From Apostichopus japonicus (lineage: Eukaryota > Echinodermata > Holothuroidea > Aspidochirotida > Stichopodidae), in NCBI RefSeq assembly GCF_037975245.1, contig NC_092576.1:11895111-11959110 (forward strand): a DNA stretch of 64,000 bases. The letters are read 5' to 3'. This document shows, in pieces, positions 1-29,124 of this stretch. Both the position numbers and the translations under genes were made by a program. Numbering within the stretch: the stretch's first letter is position 1; every line of letters begins with the position of its first letter. Under the pieces are notes generated by a model. It made no database searches, had not been told where the DNA came from, and saw nothing but the letters and a program-made list of their open reading frames with translations.

Positions 1-509
1 TGTCATTTGGAGTTTGTTTTATTTTTTCCTCTATCTCTTCTCTCTTTCTCAGTGAAAATTATAAAGTAATTATGTAATTTTTGTCTCGACTGAAAAAAGA
101 GAAATGGTTTTTCTATCCCTCTGTCCCTTTTCTTATCGGTGTAAGTCGTTAAGGACAGAACTCGAGCTGGTCTCCTTCTTTGAAATGAGTTCAAAGCCAA
201 ACCATCATTTGGGACATGTATACCAAAGACTACCCCCTCCTCCCCCCTCCCCCCCTTACGTTGCTCTGATAATCTAGTGCAGAAGATATTGATGTGTCAC
301 TGGTGTCTTTCTTTCTTTATTTGACTCGACCGAGTACTTAATAGTGAACAAATGTACTTTTAACTTGGTGATAAGTTTGTTGGTTTTGCTTGTAAAAAAA
401 AAAAATAAAATAAAAAAAATAATATAATAATAATAATAATAACAAATTCATAAGGAAGATTTCGGGAATGAGCATATAAATAATAACCATTGTCACATGC
501 TGCTTTCAG
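1..509 (+). other. Intron upstream of first visible exon (partial)
   Basis: No exon with usable splice sites and channel-like sequence was found here, so S1-S2 of this repeat must be upstream of the window. The stretch holds a C-rich run near 235-257 and an A/TAA-rich simple repeat at about 393-442. It ends in the acceptor ttcag at 505-509. Confidence 0.6.
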
Positions 510-16989
<16,480 letters not shown>

Positions 16990-17710
16990 GACCGTTTTTT
17001 TTTTTTTTTTTTAACGTCGGCATGGGAGAACGTCGAGGAGTAACATCCAAGGCTAAAACTAAGCGTTTTGGATTTGCACGTTGTCTGGGGGTCAAATTTT
17101 TTTCCTTTTTTTTTTCCGAAAGGACGGAACAGATGAAGTGAGACCAGCTGGCATGAAAAGAAATCAATAGCCTGTTTGTTTAAGGATGAATGAGAGAGAC
17201 ACATGCTCTGGAAAATTCTGGGCCGTCGGGTTTTCTTTCGAAACAATTTGTGCAATGGCTGTAATGTATGTATTAGTCTCGGTTGCCTCCTGTACTCTTC
17301 GAGTAACCATAGTGCATGCTGGGTAATATGGCACGCTCGGTCTCAGCCAGTCTTAGACGGAGTGGTGTCCGGTCATTCTCCTCATCTCTCAACGAAGACG
17401 AGCAGCCGAAAGAAATATAAACACGTCGTAATTATTCAACGAGGTATTTGCAAAATGGAAAGAGTCGAGTTTAATTTTTGGAACCTCGCCTTTTTTTTCT
17501 ATTCTTTGTTTTCTTTACCTCTTTATCTGAAATGTGTATGATTTTGCTTCTCAGCTGTTTGCTTCAGAGAAGAGGTTGATGATTTTATTTAAGAAGTTTG
17601 AAATTCTTTCTTTTTTTTTCTGGGTTGTTTGTTTTGAAATTTGGCCATATTTAATCCATACAAAATGAGTTTGATGTTTTCAAAAATAAAGTTGAGTTTC
17701 ATTTTCATGA
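16990..17710 (+). other. Probable 3' UTR of the channel gene
   Basis: Begins with T-runs at about 16,995-17,013 and 17,096-17,115, shows no coding pattern, and reaches a consensus polyadenylation signal AATAAA at 17,685-17,690. Later AATAAA signals at 20,010-20,015 and 20,714-20,719 would give a much longer 3' UTR. Confidence 0.55.
17685..17690 (+). promoter_or_regulatory. Candidate polyadenylation signal AATAAA
   Basis: First consensus hexamer on the plus strand about 0.7 kb after the stop codon, in an AT-rich setting. Usage cannot be judged without transcripts. Confidence 0.45.
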
Positions 17711-17966
17711 CCAATTTATATGGGCACAATTTAGTTTAGCCAATTATTATTAATTTTTTCCTCTTTAATTTTAATTGTTGTTGTTGAAACTTTGAGAGAT
17801 ATCTCACATACAAAACTATTCAAACCGGTCATTTAACCATGAAAAGTTATCAGTAAATATAGCAAAAAAAGCATGTAATGTTTTGAAAATAGCCATTTCT
17901 CAGTTGCTTCCCAACCATGTTCATTAGAATAACGTGTGGGTTTTATTCATGTCTTGGATGTAAGCA

Positions 17967-18019
17967 ATATATATATACATACACACACATATATATATGT
18001 ATATATATATATATATATA

Positions 18020-18051
<32 letters not shown>

Positions 18052-18147
18052 CACTTCATATATCCAACTCCTCTTGATATTAAAATGTTACGCTTTATAT
18101 ATAAATTATAGACATTTATATATATATTTATATATATATATATATAT
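17967..18147. repeat. (TA)n/(CA)n microsatellite, two blocks
   Basis: TA-rich tract at about 17,967-18,050 with a short (AC) interruption, and a second TA block at about 18,113-18,147. Confidence 0.9.
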
Positions 18148-20009
18148 CGTGTAATAAGGTAGTTGAAGTTAAGAAGAAATAAGTGTGTTTTTCCTTGCGT
18201 TTCTACTTTCGTTTCGTTTTGATATGATACTTTTTCTCTTCTTTTTGGGGTATTTCATATTCCCTCGACTAAAACTGTAAATTAAATCCAAAAGGGGAGG
18301 GTTTAATAATTCCCAGTGACATAGGGAGGGGCTGGGGTAGGGATTAGAAAGGAGAAATTTTACTCAGGTTTGACCTGACTAAATGTCATCCCAATTTCGT
18401 ATCGGTGATACACACCGTTGCCGGACTTTAGCCGTTACCGTAGTGATGTTTGAAAGTCTTTTGATATTGCTGCGGGGCAGAACTTTCATCAGTGATGAAT
18501 GCAAAACTCCTTTTTTCTTATAAAGAAAACATTTTCTAAAATTGTTGCTGTCAAGTGGAGTGTAATGCTAAATTTTTAGCACAACCAACCCAGGCATCGG
18601 AACAGCCTGCAGAATGGGTCCAAAAAAACGATAAAAAAGATTCTCGAGAAAATTCTTAACGGTCACGGTGCATGATTTTCAAATTTCTTGGCCGTTCTCC
18701 TTTTTTCCTCTCATTTACAGGAATCTTGTATTCAAATGTCTCTGTTTTTCCTGTCTTCTGTGTTTGTTAGCTTTCCCCTTGTACCCCAAAAACCTTTTTT
18801 CCAAAACAAAAATAAATTAAAGAAAACAGCACTTTTTCGATTTGATGTTTTGTAGCAGTAGTATAAGAACTTTCAGGTTCTACTTCCAAATTCAAGTTTT
18901 CCTTTAGTTTCCATTTTTTTTTTTTTTTTTTTTTTTTTGCAAAAGATTTCGAAATATTTGCAAATAGACCACAATTTTGACACTTAAATGTGTAAATATT
19001 TAGGCCATTCTCTTCTACTTGAAATAAGTCCAAATTGATAGCACAAAATTATTATAGACTGAAATATCTTTCCCAAAATAGTTGTGCAAAGTTTTTCTAA
19101 AAAACATGACTTAGGGGTGAAGACTTTTTTAAGCGTTGGTATTCAAAAGAATAATAAACATTGAAATTTATAATTGTAGGAAATTAATTTGGGTAGGTTC
19201 TTTTTTTCCTTAATGTTTCTAAGCGAATTTCGAAAGAGTGAATTGATGGTCAAATTGATAACAAATTCTTGTTTTTTTTTTCCTCGAAAATTGAGGCCTG
19301 GTATTTTTAAAGGTTTTGTTGTTTTAATTGTTTTGTACCCTTTCCTTTCTATGCAAGTGATATTTACAAGCGATGAAAGAAAGCCCTTGAAGTGGTCTTC
19401 TTGCATATCGCTATTGTTTTCGTCTTGACTATTAAATGTGGCAACCACATGGCCTGCCTCATTTCAACCCCCACCCCACCCATCCCCCCCCACCAAAAAA
19501 AAAAGTTAACTTATATAAACTAACTTAAATTTCAAGTTTATTCATCTTGTTATTCCTTCTGAGCAATAAACCAACTTCACCACTGATAGACAGCTATGAA
19601 CTGCTTAAATGTTTTCAAGTTTGATAAAAGCTAGTGACCATTTGCTTCGATCAGCCTATGTCATACTTTCAAGCTTGCCTAAAAACCAACATCCCAGACA
19701 CGTTCTTTCTGTGTTGTCGCTGGAAATCACTTTTAATCTTGTAAAGTTATTTTATCGTTCCAATGTTTCTATTTTGTCTTGATGTGACCCTTTGCAATTG
19801 TATGTTGTGGTTCTTCCTCCCACCCCGACCTGCAGTTGCCTCTGCCCCCCCCCCACACTCTCGTCTCTTTATGAATAGAGAGCATGCGACGTCTATGCAG
19901 CAGGAGAACTCTTGTACACAGATTGGAAAAAAGGCTTTACCCTGGGAGTTTCTTGGGAGGCCATTGTTTGTAATTTAGTGATGTGAATATGCTGATGTTT
20001 ATTGCCATC

Positions 20010-20015
20010 AATAAA
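20010..20015 (+). promoter_or_regulatory. Candidate distal polyadenylation signal AATAAA
   Basis: Consensus hexamer within catcaataaaagtaacc, followed by AT-rich sequence. It would fit a distal 3' end of the channel transcript or of an unrelated transcript. Confidence 0.3.
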
Positions 20016-20713
20016 AGTAACCAATTTGAAAAAAATATATATAGTCTTTTAATTAGTTCTTCATATTTAGAGAAAGTAAAAAAAAAACTAGGAAGAAAAA
20101 AATAATATATATCTGGCCAAGCTAGTTGAACAAATATTACAATATTATATTACTATTATTATTATTAATCTTATTATTAAAACTTATTATTACTATCATT
20201 ATTATTACTATTAAGAAATGCATTCTTTAAATAGTCATTTGAAGTTGTTGTTACCGACATAACAAGCTTTGGTAAATAAAATTTAAGGGAAAAAAAATGT
20301 CCAAAAAAAACAAAACAACAAATAAAACAAAAAACATGCCAATTTTTAGAAGTTGTTTGAAAACAGTTTTTTTGTATCTATTTTAGGGTTGGTGTTTTGG
20401 AGTGAATGTACTACCGTTAATTTTTTTTTTAAGATTGAAAAGAACGTCTTAAAAGGAAAGGTAAAAAAACATGGCGTGATTTCTTTCTTTATTTCTCTCT
20501 CCTTTTCTTGTATTTTTTTTTTGTTTTTGTCTTCTACCTTCCTCCTTCTTATTTCCCTGGAGTACTGGTCTGCAATAATGGTTGCGATTAACGTAAAATA
20601 GACATGATGATGTACATAGGTATTTACACTAAGATGTTGTAATTGACAGATTGATTCTTTACTTGGTTACTTTGTGCCCAAACATGTACAAGCTGTTATG
20701 ATTAACACATGGC

Positions 20714-20755
20714 AATAAATAGGATCCTTGCCCTAAAAAAAAAAAAAAAAACGGC
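20714..20755 (+). other. AATAAA followed by a genomic A-run
   Basis: AATAAA at 20,714-20,719 is followed about 17 bp later by a run of about 18 A's. This looks like the end of a polyadenylated retrocopy, but no upstream copy of an mRNA is recognisable; a simple A-tract is equally possible. Confidence 0.3.
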
Positions 20756-20807
20756 AGTTTTTTTTGTTTCATTTTTCTGTTTCCTTCTCTTTGTTACTTA
20801 CTTTAAC

Positions 20808-20827
20808 CATGGAGCTATAGCTCCATG
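20808..20827. repeat. 20-bp perfect palindrome
   Basis: CATGGAGCTATAGCTCCATG is its own reverse complement. It could be the end or footprint of a small palindromic element, but no flanking structure was found. Confidence 0.5.
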
Positions 20828-21890
20828 CTTTAACAATATTATCGATAGGACATTTCAGACTTTTGGATGAAAAAAAAAACCCTCGCCGCCCCTCTCTCAT
20901 CCCAGTTTTGTGGGAAGAAAAGAAAACCCAAGTTAGCCCCTTCTCATAAACGAGATATCCCCCCCCCCCTCACACTTTACCTAGTCATAAATGAGAGATC
21001 CCCCTCTCCTCGTCTTCATAATGTAAAGTACTACTTTTTTTCCAATCGCTGTAATGAACAAGTGTCCTTTTGCTATTTAAAAGTGATATTTTATTGAGAA
21101 ACTGTAATTAGACTGCATTTATTTTCTCTTTGAAAAAAAAAAATCAGAAAAAAACATTCAAATAAATGAATTAATCAATCGGATAGATCCCCACTGAGGG
21201 GTTCTTTGTCACGGAATTTCATTTTGAGATCATTTAATGATTTGCTTACTTCAATGGAAATGACATGTACAACTTCCCATCGAAGTTTGTGCCCTCTCCT
21301 AAATCCACCTACCCCCCCCCCCCCTTTCCCTCGGAACTCCACCCAGATTGAGCCAACAACTTCCACCGCCTCTGTTGTCCTCCTATATAACAATTGAGCT
21401 TAGGTAGCTAGGCACGGATCCAGGGGTACTCTCTCACCCCACCCCCCAACTTTCATATTCACTTAAACACAAAAAATTTAAAGTAGTTGATAACACAAAC
21501 TACCTAAAAATATAACTAGACATTTTTTTTCTAAAAATTCACTTAATACTAAGTTTACATCGATAATAATGGGATTATTTGGCCAAAAAATTACACTTCT
21601 CAAATATCAGTTGGGACGCACATTTCGGATTCCCGTAGCTTATAAGCTGCTTTTCGTTCAATTTAAAGTGGCATTGTATGGAATTTGAGCCCTCTTAATA
21701 TTCAAATCATGTTCGAAATTTCGTAATAATAAATGGTCCAATTTTGCAACAATGGGACGAATAATGAGATTATTATTGACTGGCAGGTAATTAATATGGC
21801 ACCAAAGATCCCACGCATTATTTTGGAAAGAAATAATAAAGACAACGATTTTGGACAAATTTGAGAAGATCAAAAGATTGTTCTCTTTTG

Positions 21891-21981
21891 AAGAGGGGAT
21901 GTGAGCTGGATGTGAGGGGGATGTGAGGGGGTGTGAGGGGATGTGAAGGGATGTGAGGGGATGTGAAGGGATGTGAGGGGG
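21891..21981. repeat. VNTR array 1 (edge, degenerate)
   Basis: About nine units, several altered (gagctgg, gaaggg, ggggg). It lies in the leftmost monomer of the block and is much less uniform than later arrays. Confidence 0.85.
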
Positions 21982-22639
21982 GAGCCTTACAAATGATCAT
22001 ATTTGGTTCAAATAAGACACTTCTCAAATTTCAGTTTGGACGCATATTTCGGATTCCCGTAGCTTATAAGCTGCTTTTCTTGAAGTTTAAAATGACATTG
22101 TATGGAATTTCAGGCCCTTAAAATATTCAAATCAAGTTCGAAATTTTGTCATAATAAATAGTCCATTTTTGCAACAATGGGACGGATTATGGGATTATTA
22201 TTGACTGGCAGGTAATCAGACGGGCGCCAACGATCCCACGCATGAGTTTGGAAAGAAATAAAAAAGTCACGATTTTGGCCAAAATTGAGAAAAATCATAA
22301 GGGTTTAGCGTTACAAAATGATCAAATTTGACCCCAAAATGACACTTCTCAAATTTCAGTTTGGACTCATATTTCGGATTCCCGTACTTTATAAGCTGCT
22401 TTTCTTGAAGTTTAAAGTGGTATTGTACGGCATTTACGCCCTCTTAATATTCAAATCAAGTTTGAAATTTTGTCATAATAAATAGTCCATTTTTGAAACA
22501 ATGGGACGGATTATGAGATTATTATTGACTGGCAGGTAATTAAAAGGGCGCCAACGATCCCACGCATGTGTTTGGAAAGAAATAATAAAGATAACGATTT
22601 TTGACAAATTTGAGACAAAACAAAAGATTGCTCTCTTTT

Positions 22640-22694
22640 GATGTGAGGGGATGTGAGGGGATGTGAGGGGATGTGAGGGGATGTGAGGGGATGT
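22640..22694. repeat. VNTR array 2 (short)
   Basis: Five 10-bp units that break off directly into a partial monomer (about 22,695-22,880) instead of the usual agagcc flank, so this copy is rearranged. Confidence 0.9.
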
Positions 22695-22880
22695 AATAAT
22701 AAATAGGGGGTCGTAATAATAAATAGTCCATTTTTGCAACAATGGGACGGATAAAGAGATTATTATTGACTGGCAGGTAATTAAAAGGGCGCCAACGATC
22801 CCACGCATGTGTTTGGAAAGAAATAATAAAGATAACGATTTTTGACAAATTTGAGACAAAACAAAAGATTGCTCTCTTTT

Positions 22881-23713
22881 GATGTGAGGGGATGTGAGGG
22901 GATGTGTGTGAGGGGATGTGAGGGGATGTGTGTGAGGGGATGTGTGTGAGGGGATGTGTGTGAGGGGATGTGAGGGGATGTGTGTGAGGGGATGTGTGTG
23001 AGGGGATGTGTGTGAGGGGATGTGAGGGGATGTGTGTGAGGGGATGTGTGTGAGGGGATGTGTGTGAGAGGATGTGAGGGGATGTGTGGGGATGTGAGGG
23101 GATGTGAGGGGATGTGAGGGGATGTGAGGGGATGTGAGGGGATGTGAGGGGATGTGAGGGGATGTGAGGGGATGTGAGGGGATGTGAGGGGATGTGAGGG
23201 GATGTGAGGGGATGTGAGGGGATGTGAGGGGATGTGAGGGGATGTGAGGGGATGTGAGGGGATGTGAGGGGATGTGAGGGGATGTGAGGGGATGTGAGGG
23301 GATGTGAGGGGATGTGAGGGGATGTGAGGGGATGTGTGTGAGGGGATGTGTGTGAGGGGATGTGTGTGAGGGGATGTGTGTGAGGGGATGTGTGTGAGGG
23401 GATGTGTGTGAGGGGATGTGTGTGAGGGGATGTGTGTGAGGGGATGTGTGTGAGGGGATGTGTGTGAGGGGATGTGTGTGAGGGGATGTGTGTGAGGGGA
23501 TGTGTGTGAGGGGATGTGTGTGAGGGGATGTGTGTGAGGGGATGTGTGTGAGGGGATGTGTGTGAGGGGATGTGTGTGAGGGGATGTGTGTGAGGGGATG
23601 TGTGTGAGGGGATGTGTGTGAGGGGATGTGAGGGGATGTGTGTGAGGGGATGTGTGTGAGGGGATGTGAGGGGATGTGAGTGGATGTGAGGGGATGTGAG
23701 GGGATGTGAGGGG
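22881..23713. repeat. VNTR array 3
   Basis: About 833 bp in three zones: mixed 10/14-bp units at the left, a pure 10-bp block (to about 23,330), a 14-bp block (to about 23,620), then mainly 10-bp units. Spacer to the next array about 1,410 bp; right-flank variant tttgga. Confidence 0.97.
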
Positions 23714-25123
23714 AGAGCCTTATAACTGATCAAATATGGTTCAAATAAGACACTTCTCAAAATTCAGTTTGGACGCATATTTCGGATTCCCGTAGCTTAT
23801 AAGTTGCTTTTCTTGAAGTTTCAAATGGCATTGTTTGGAATTTTATGCCCTTAAAATATTCAAATCAAGTTCGAAATTTGGTCATAATAAATAGTCCATT
23901 TTTGCAACAATGGGACGGATTATGAGATTATTATTGACTGGCAGGTAATCAGACGGGCGTCAGCGATCCCACGCATGATTTTGGAAAGAAATAAAAAAAG
24001 TCACGATTTTGGCCAAAATTGAGGAAAATCATAAGGGTTTAGCCTTACAAAATGATCAAATTTGGCCCAAAAATGACACTTCTCAAATTTCAGTTTGGAC
24101 TCATATTTCGGATTCCCGTAGCTTATAAGCTGCTTTTTTTGAAGTTTAAAGTCACATTGTACGGCATTTACGCCCTCTAAATATTCAAAACATGTTCGAA
24201 ATTTCGTAATAATAAATAGTCCATTTTTGCAACAATGGGACGGATTATGGGATTTTTATTGACTGGCAGGTAATCAGACGGGCGCCAGCGATCCCACGCA
24301 TGAGTTTGGAAAGAAATAAAAAAGTCACTATTTTGGGCAAAATTGAGAAAAATCATGAGTTTAGCCTTACAAAATGATCAAATTTGACCCAAAAATGACA
24401 CTTCTCAAATTTCAGTTTGGACGCATATTTCGGATTCCCGTAGCTTATAAGTTGCTTTTTTTGAAGTTTAAAGTCACATTGTACGGCATTTACGCCCTCT
24501 TAATATTCAAATCAAGTTTGAAATTTTAACATAATAAATAGTCCATTTTTGCAACAATGGGACGGATTATGGGATTATTATTGACTGGCAGGTAATCAGA
24601 CGGGCGCCAGCGATCCCACGCATGAGTTTGGAAAGAAATAAAAAAGTCACGATTTTGGCCAAAATTGAAAAAAATCATAAGGGTGTAGCCTTACAAAATG
24701 ATCAAATTTGACCCCAAAATGACACTTCTCAAATTTCAGAAATAAAAAAGTCACGATTTTGGCCAAAATTGAGAAAAGTCATAAGGGTTTAGCCTTACAA
24801 AATGATCAAATTTGGCCTCAAAATGACACTTCTCAAATTTCAGTTTGGACGCATATTTCGGATTCCCGTAGCTTATAAGCTGCTTTTCTTGAAGTTTAAA
24901 GTGGCATTGTACGGCATTTACGCCTTCTTAATATTCAAAACATGTTCGAAATTTCGTAATAATAAATAGTACATTTTTGCAGCAATGGGACGGATAAAGA
25001 GAATATTATTGACTGGCAGGTAATTAAAAGGGCGCCAACGATCCCACGCATGTGTTTGGAAAGAAATAATAAAGATAACGATTTTTGACAAATTTGAGAC
25101 AAAACAAAAGAATGCTCTCTTTT

Positions 25124-25734
25124 GATGTGAGGGGATGTGAGGGGATGTGAGGGGATGTGAGGGGATGTGAGGGGATGTGAGGGGATGTGAGGGGATGTGA
25201 GGGGATGTGAGGGGATGTGAGGGGATGTGAGGGGATGTGAGGGGATGTGAGGGGATGTGAGGGGATGTGAGGGGATGTGAGGGGATGTGAGGGGATGTGA
25301 GGGGATGTGAGGGGATGTGAGGGGATGTGAGGGGATGTGAGGGGATGTGAGGGGATGTGAGGGGATGTGAGGGGATGTGTGTGAGGGGATGTGTGTGAGG
25401 GGATGTGTGTGAGGGGATGTGTGTGAGGGGATGTGTGTGAGGGGATGTGTGTGAGGGGATGTGTGTGAGGGGATGTGTGTGAGGGGATGTGTGTGAGGGG
25501 ATGTGTGTGAGGGGATGTGTGTGAGGGGATGTGTGTGAGGGGATGTGTGTGAGGGGATGTGTGTGAGGGGATGTGTGTGAGGGGATGTGTGTGAGGGGAT
25601 GTGTGTGAGGGGATGTGTGTGAGGGGATGTGTGTGAGGGGATGTGTGTGAGGGGATGTGTGTGAGGGGATGTGTGTGAGGGGATGTGTGTGAGGGGATGT
25701 GTGTGAGGGGATGTGTGTGAGGGGATGTGAATGG
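25124..25734. repeat. VNTR array 4
   Basis: About 611 bp: 10-bp units to about 25,373, then 14-bp units, ending gtgaatgg. Next spacer about 1,632 bp; right-flank variant tatcga. Confidence 0.97.
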
Positions 25735-27366
25735 AGAGCCTTATAACTGATCAAATATGGTTCAAATAAGACACTTCTCAAAATTCAGTTTGGACGCATA
25801 TTTCGGAATCCCGTAGCTTATAAGTTGATTTTCTTGAAGTTTCAAATGGCATTGTATCGAATTTTATGCCCTTAAAATATTCAAATCAAGTTCGAAATTT
25901 GGTCATAATAAATAGTCCATTTTTGCAACAATGGGACGGATTATGAGATTATTATTGACTGGCAGGTAATCAGACGGGCGTCAGCGATCCCACGCATGAT
26001 TTTGGAAAGAAATAAAAAAGTCACGATTTTGGCCAAAATTGAGGAATATCATAAGGGTTTAGCCTTACAAAATGATCAAATTTGGCCCAAAAATGACACT
26101 TCTCAAATTTCAGTTTGGACGCATATTTCGGATTCCCGTAGCTTATAAGCTGCTTTTCTTGAAGTTTAAAGTCACATTGTACGGCATTTACGCCCTCTAA
26201 ATATTCAAAACATGTTCGAAATTTCGTAATAATAAATAGTCCATTTTTGCAACAATGGGACGGATTATGGGATTTTTATTGACTGGCAGGTAATCAGACG
26301 GGCGCCAGCGATCCCACACATGAGTTTGGAAAGAAATAAAAAAGTCACTATTTTGGGCAAAATTGATAAAAAATCATAAGAGTTTAGCCTTACAAAATGA
26401 TCAAATTTGACCCAAAAATGACACTTCTCAAATTTCAGTTTGGACGCATATTTCGGATTCCCGTAGCTTATAAGTTGCTTTTTTTGAAGTTTAAAGTCAC
26501 ATTGTACGGCATTTACGCCCTCTTAATATTCAAATCAAGTTTGAAATTTTAACATAATAAATAGTCCATTTTTGCAACAATGGGACGGATTATGGGATTA
26601 TTATTGACTGGCAGGTAATCAGACGGGCGCCAGCGATCCCACGCATGAGTTTGGAAAGAAATAAAAAAGTCACGATTTTTGCCAAAATTGACAAAAATCA
26701 TAAGGGTGTAGCCTTACAAAATGATCAAATTTGACCCCAAAATGACACTTCTCAAATTTCAGTTTGGACGCATATTTCGGATTCCCGTAGCATATAAGCT
26801 GCCTTTCTTGAAGTTTAAAGTGGCATTGTACGGCATTTACGCCCTCTAAATATTCAAAACATGTTCGAAATTTCGTAATAATAAATAGTCCATTTTTGCA
26901 ACAATGGGACGGATTATGGGATTATTATTGACTGGCAGGTAATCAGACGGGCGCCAGCGATCCCACGCATGAGTTTGGAAAGAAATAAAAAAGTCACGAT
27001 TTTGGCCAAAATTGAGAAAAATCATAAGGGTTTAGCCTTACAAAATGATCAAATTTGGCCCCAAAATGACACTTCTCAAATTTCAGTTTGGACGCATATT
27101 TCGGATTCCCGTAGCTTATAAGCTGCTTTTCTTGAAGTTTAAAGTGGCATTGTACGGCATTTACGCCTTCTTAATATTCAAAACATGTTCGAAATTTCGT
27201 AATAATAAATAGTACATTTTTGCAGCAATGGGACGGATAAAGAGAATATTATTGACTGGCAGGTAATTAAAAGGGCGCCAACGATCCCACGCATGTGTTT
27301 GGAAAGAAATAATAAAGATAACGATTTTTGACAAATTTGAGACAAAACAAAAGAATGCTCTCTTTT

Positions 27367-27738
27367 GATGTGAGGGGATGTGAGGGGATGTGAGGGGGAT
27401 GTGAGGGGATGTGAGGGGATGTGAGGGGATGTGAGGGGATGTGAGGGGATGTGAGGGGATGTGTGTGAGGGGATGTGTGTGAGGGGATGTGTGTGAGGGG
27501 ATGTGTGTGAGGGGATGTGTGTGAGGGGATGTGTGTGAGGGGATGTGTGTGAGGGGATGTGTGTGAGGGGATGTGTGTGAGGGGATGTGTGTGAGGGGAT
27601 GTGTGTGAGGGGATGTGTGTGAGGGGATGTGTGTGAGGGGATGTGTGTGAGGGGATGTGTGTGAGGGGATGTGTGTGAGGGGATGTGTGTGAGGGGATGT
27701 GTGTGAGGGGATGTGTGTGAGGGGATGTGTGTGAGGGG
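27367..27738. repeat. VNTR array 5
   Basis: About 372 bp: roughly nine 10-bp units with a five-G junction after unit 2, then 14-bp units. Next spacer about 983 bp; right-flank tatcga. Confidence 0.97.
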
Positions 27739-28721
27739 AGAGCCTTATAACTGATCAAATATGGTTCAAATAAGACACTTCTCAAAATTCAGTTTGGACG
27801 CATATTTCGGATTCCCGTAGCTTATAAGTTGCTTTTCTTGGAGTTTCAAATGGCATTGTATCGAATTTTATGCCCTTAAAATATTCAAATCAAGTTCGAA
27901 ATTTGGTCATAATAAATAGTCCATTTTTGCAACAATGGGACGGATTATGAGATTATTATTGACTGGCAGGTAATCAGACGGGCGTCAGCGATCCCACGCA
28001 TGATTTTGGAAAGAAATAAAAAAGTCACGATTTTGGCCAAAATTGAGGAAAATCATAAGGGTTTAGCCTTACAAAATGATCAAATTTGGCCCAAAAATGA
28101 CACTTCTCAAATTTCAGTTTGGACGCATATTTCGGATTCCCGTAGCTTATAAGCTGCTTTTCTTGAAGTTTAAAGTCACATTGTACGGCATTTACGCCCT
28201 CTAAATATTCAAAACATGTTCGAAATTTCGTAATAATAAATAGTCCATTTTTGCAACAATGGGACGGATTATGGGATTATTATTGACTGGCAGGTAATCA
28301 GACGGGCGCCAGCGATCCCACGCATGAGTTTGGAAAGAAATAAAAAAGTCACGATTTTGGCCAAAATTGAGAAAAATCATAAGGGTTTAGCCTTACAAAA
28401 TGATCAAATTTGGCCCCAAAATGACACTTCTCAAATTTCAGTTTGGACGCATATTTCGGATTCCCGTAGCTTATAAGCTGCTTTTCTTGAAGTTTAAAGT
28501 GGCATTGTACGGCATTTACGCCTTCTTAATATTCAAAACATGTTCGAAATTTCGTAATAATAAATAGTACATTTTTGCAGCAATGGGACGGATAAAGAGA
28601 ATATTATTGACTGGCAGGTAATTAAAAGGGCGCCAACGATCCCACGCATGTGTTTGGAAAGAAATAATAAAGATAACGATTTTTGACAAATTTGAGACAA
28701 AACAAAAGAATGCTCTCTTTT

Positions 28722-29124
28722 GATGTGAGGGGATGTGAGGGGATGTGAGGGGATGTGAGGGGATGTGAGGGGATGTGAGGGGATGTGAGGGGATGTGAGG
28801 GGATGTGTGTGAGGGGATGTGTGTGAGGGGATGTGTGTGAGGGGATGTGTGTGAGGGGATGTGTGTGAGGGGATGTGTGTGAGGGGATGTGTGTGAGGGG
28901 ATGTGTGTGAGGGGATGTGTGTGAGGGGATGTGTGTGAGGGGATGTGTGTGAGGGGATGTGTGTGAGGGGATGTGTGTGAGGGGATGTGTGTGAGGGGAT
29001 GTGTGTGAGGGGATGTGTGTGAGGGGATGTGTGTGAGGGGATGTGTGTGAGGGGATGTGTGTGAGGGGATGTGTGTGAGGGGATGTGTGTGAGGGGATGT
29101 GTGTGAGGGGATGTGTGTGAGGGG
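28722..29124. repeat. VNTR array 6
   Basis: About 403 bp: 10-bp units to about 28,800, then 14-bp units. Next spacer about 1,632 bp; right-flank tatcga. Confidence 0.97.

Larger units (their letters stand above)
17711..21576. other. Intergenic or extended 3' UTR sequence, no gene seen
   Basis: AT-rich, non-coding by eye on both strands. It holds the TA tracts, a 25-nt T-run at 18,914-18,938, an imperfect ATT repeat at about 20,139-20,215, a 20-bp perfect palindrome at 20,808-20,827, a genomic A-run just after an AATAAA near 20,714-20,755, and C-runs near 20,960 and 21,312. The short frames here have no recognisable domains. Confidence 0.6.

Noticed and set aside
17203-20601. Short plus-strand frames after the channel stop
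   Set aside because: They are 60-110 codons long, have no recognisable domain or splice continuity, and lie in AT-rich sequence with homopolymers; compatible with chance.
23751-24076. CENP-B box in the monomer
   Set aside because: tttcggattcccg partly resembles the motif, but the required A and the CGGG positions do not match the NTTCGNNNNANNCGGGN consensus.
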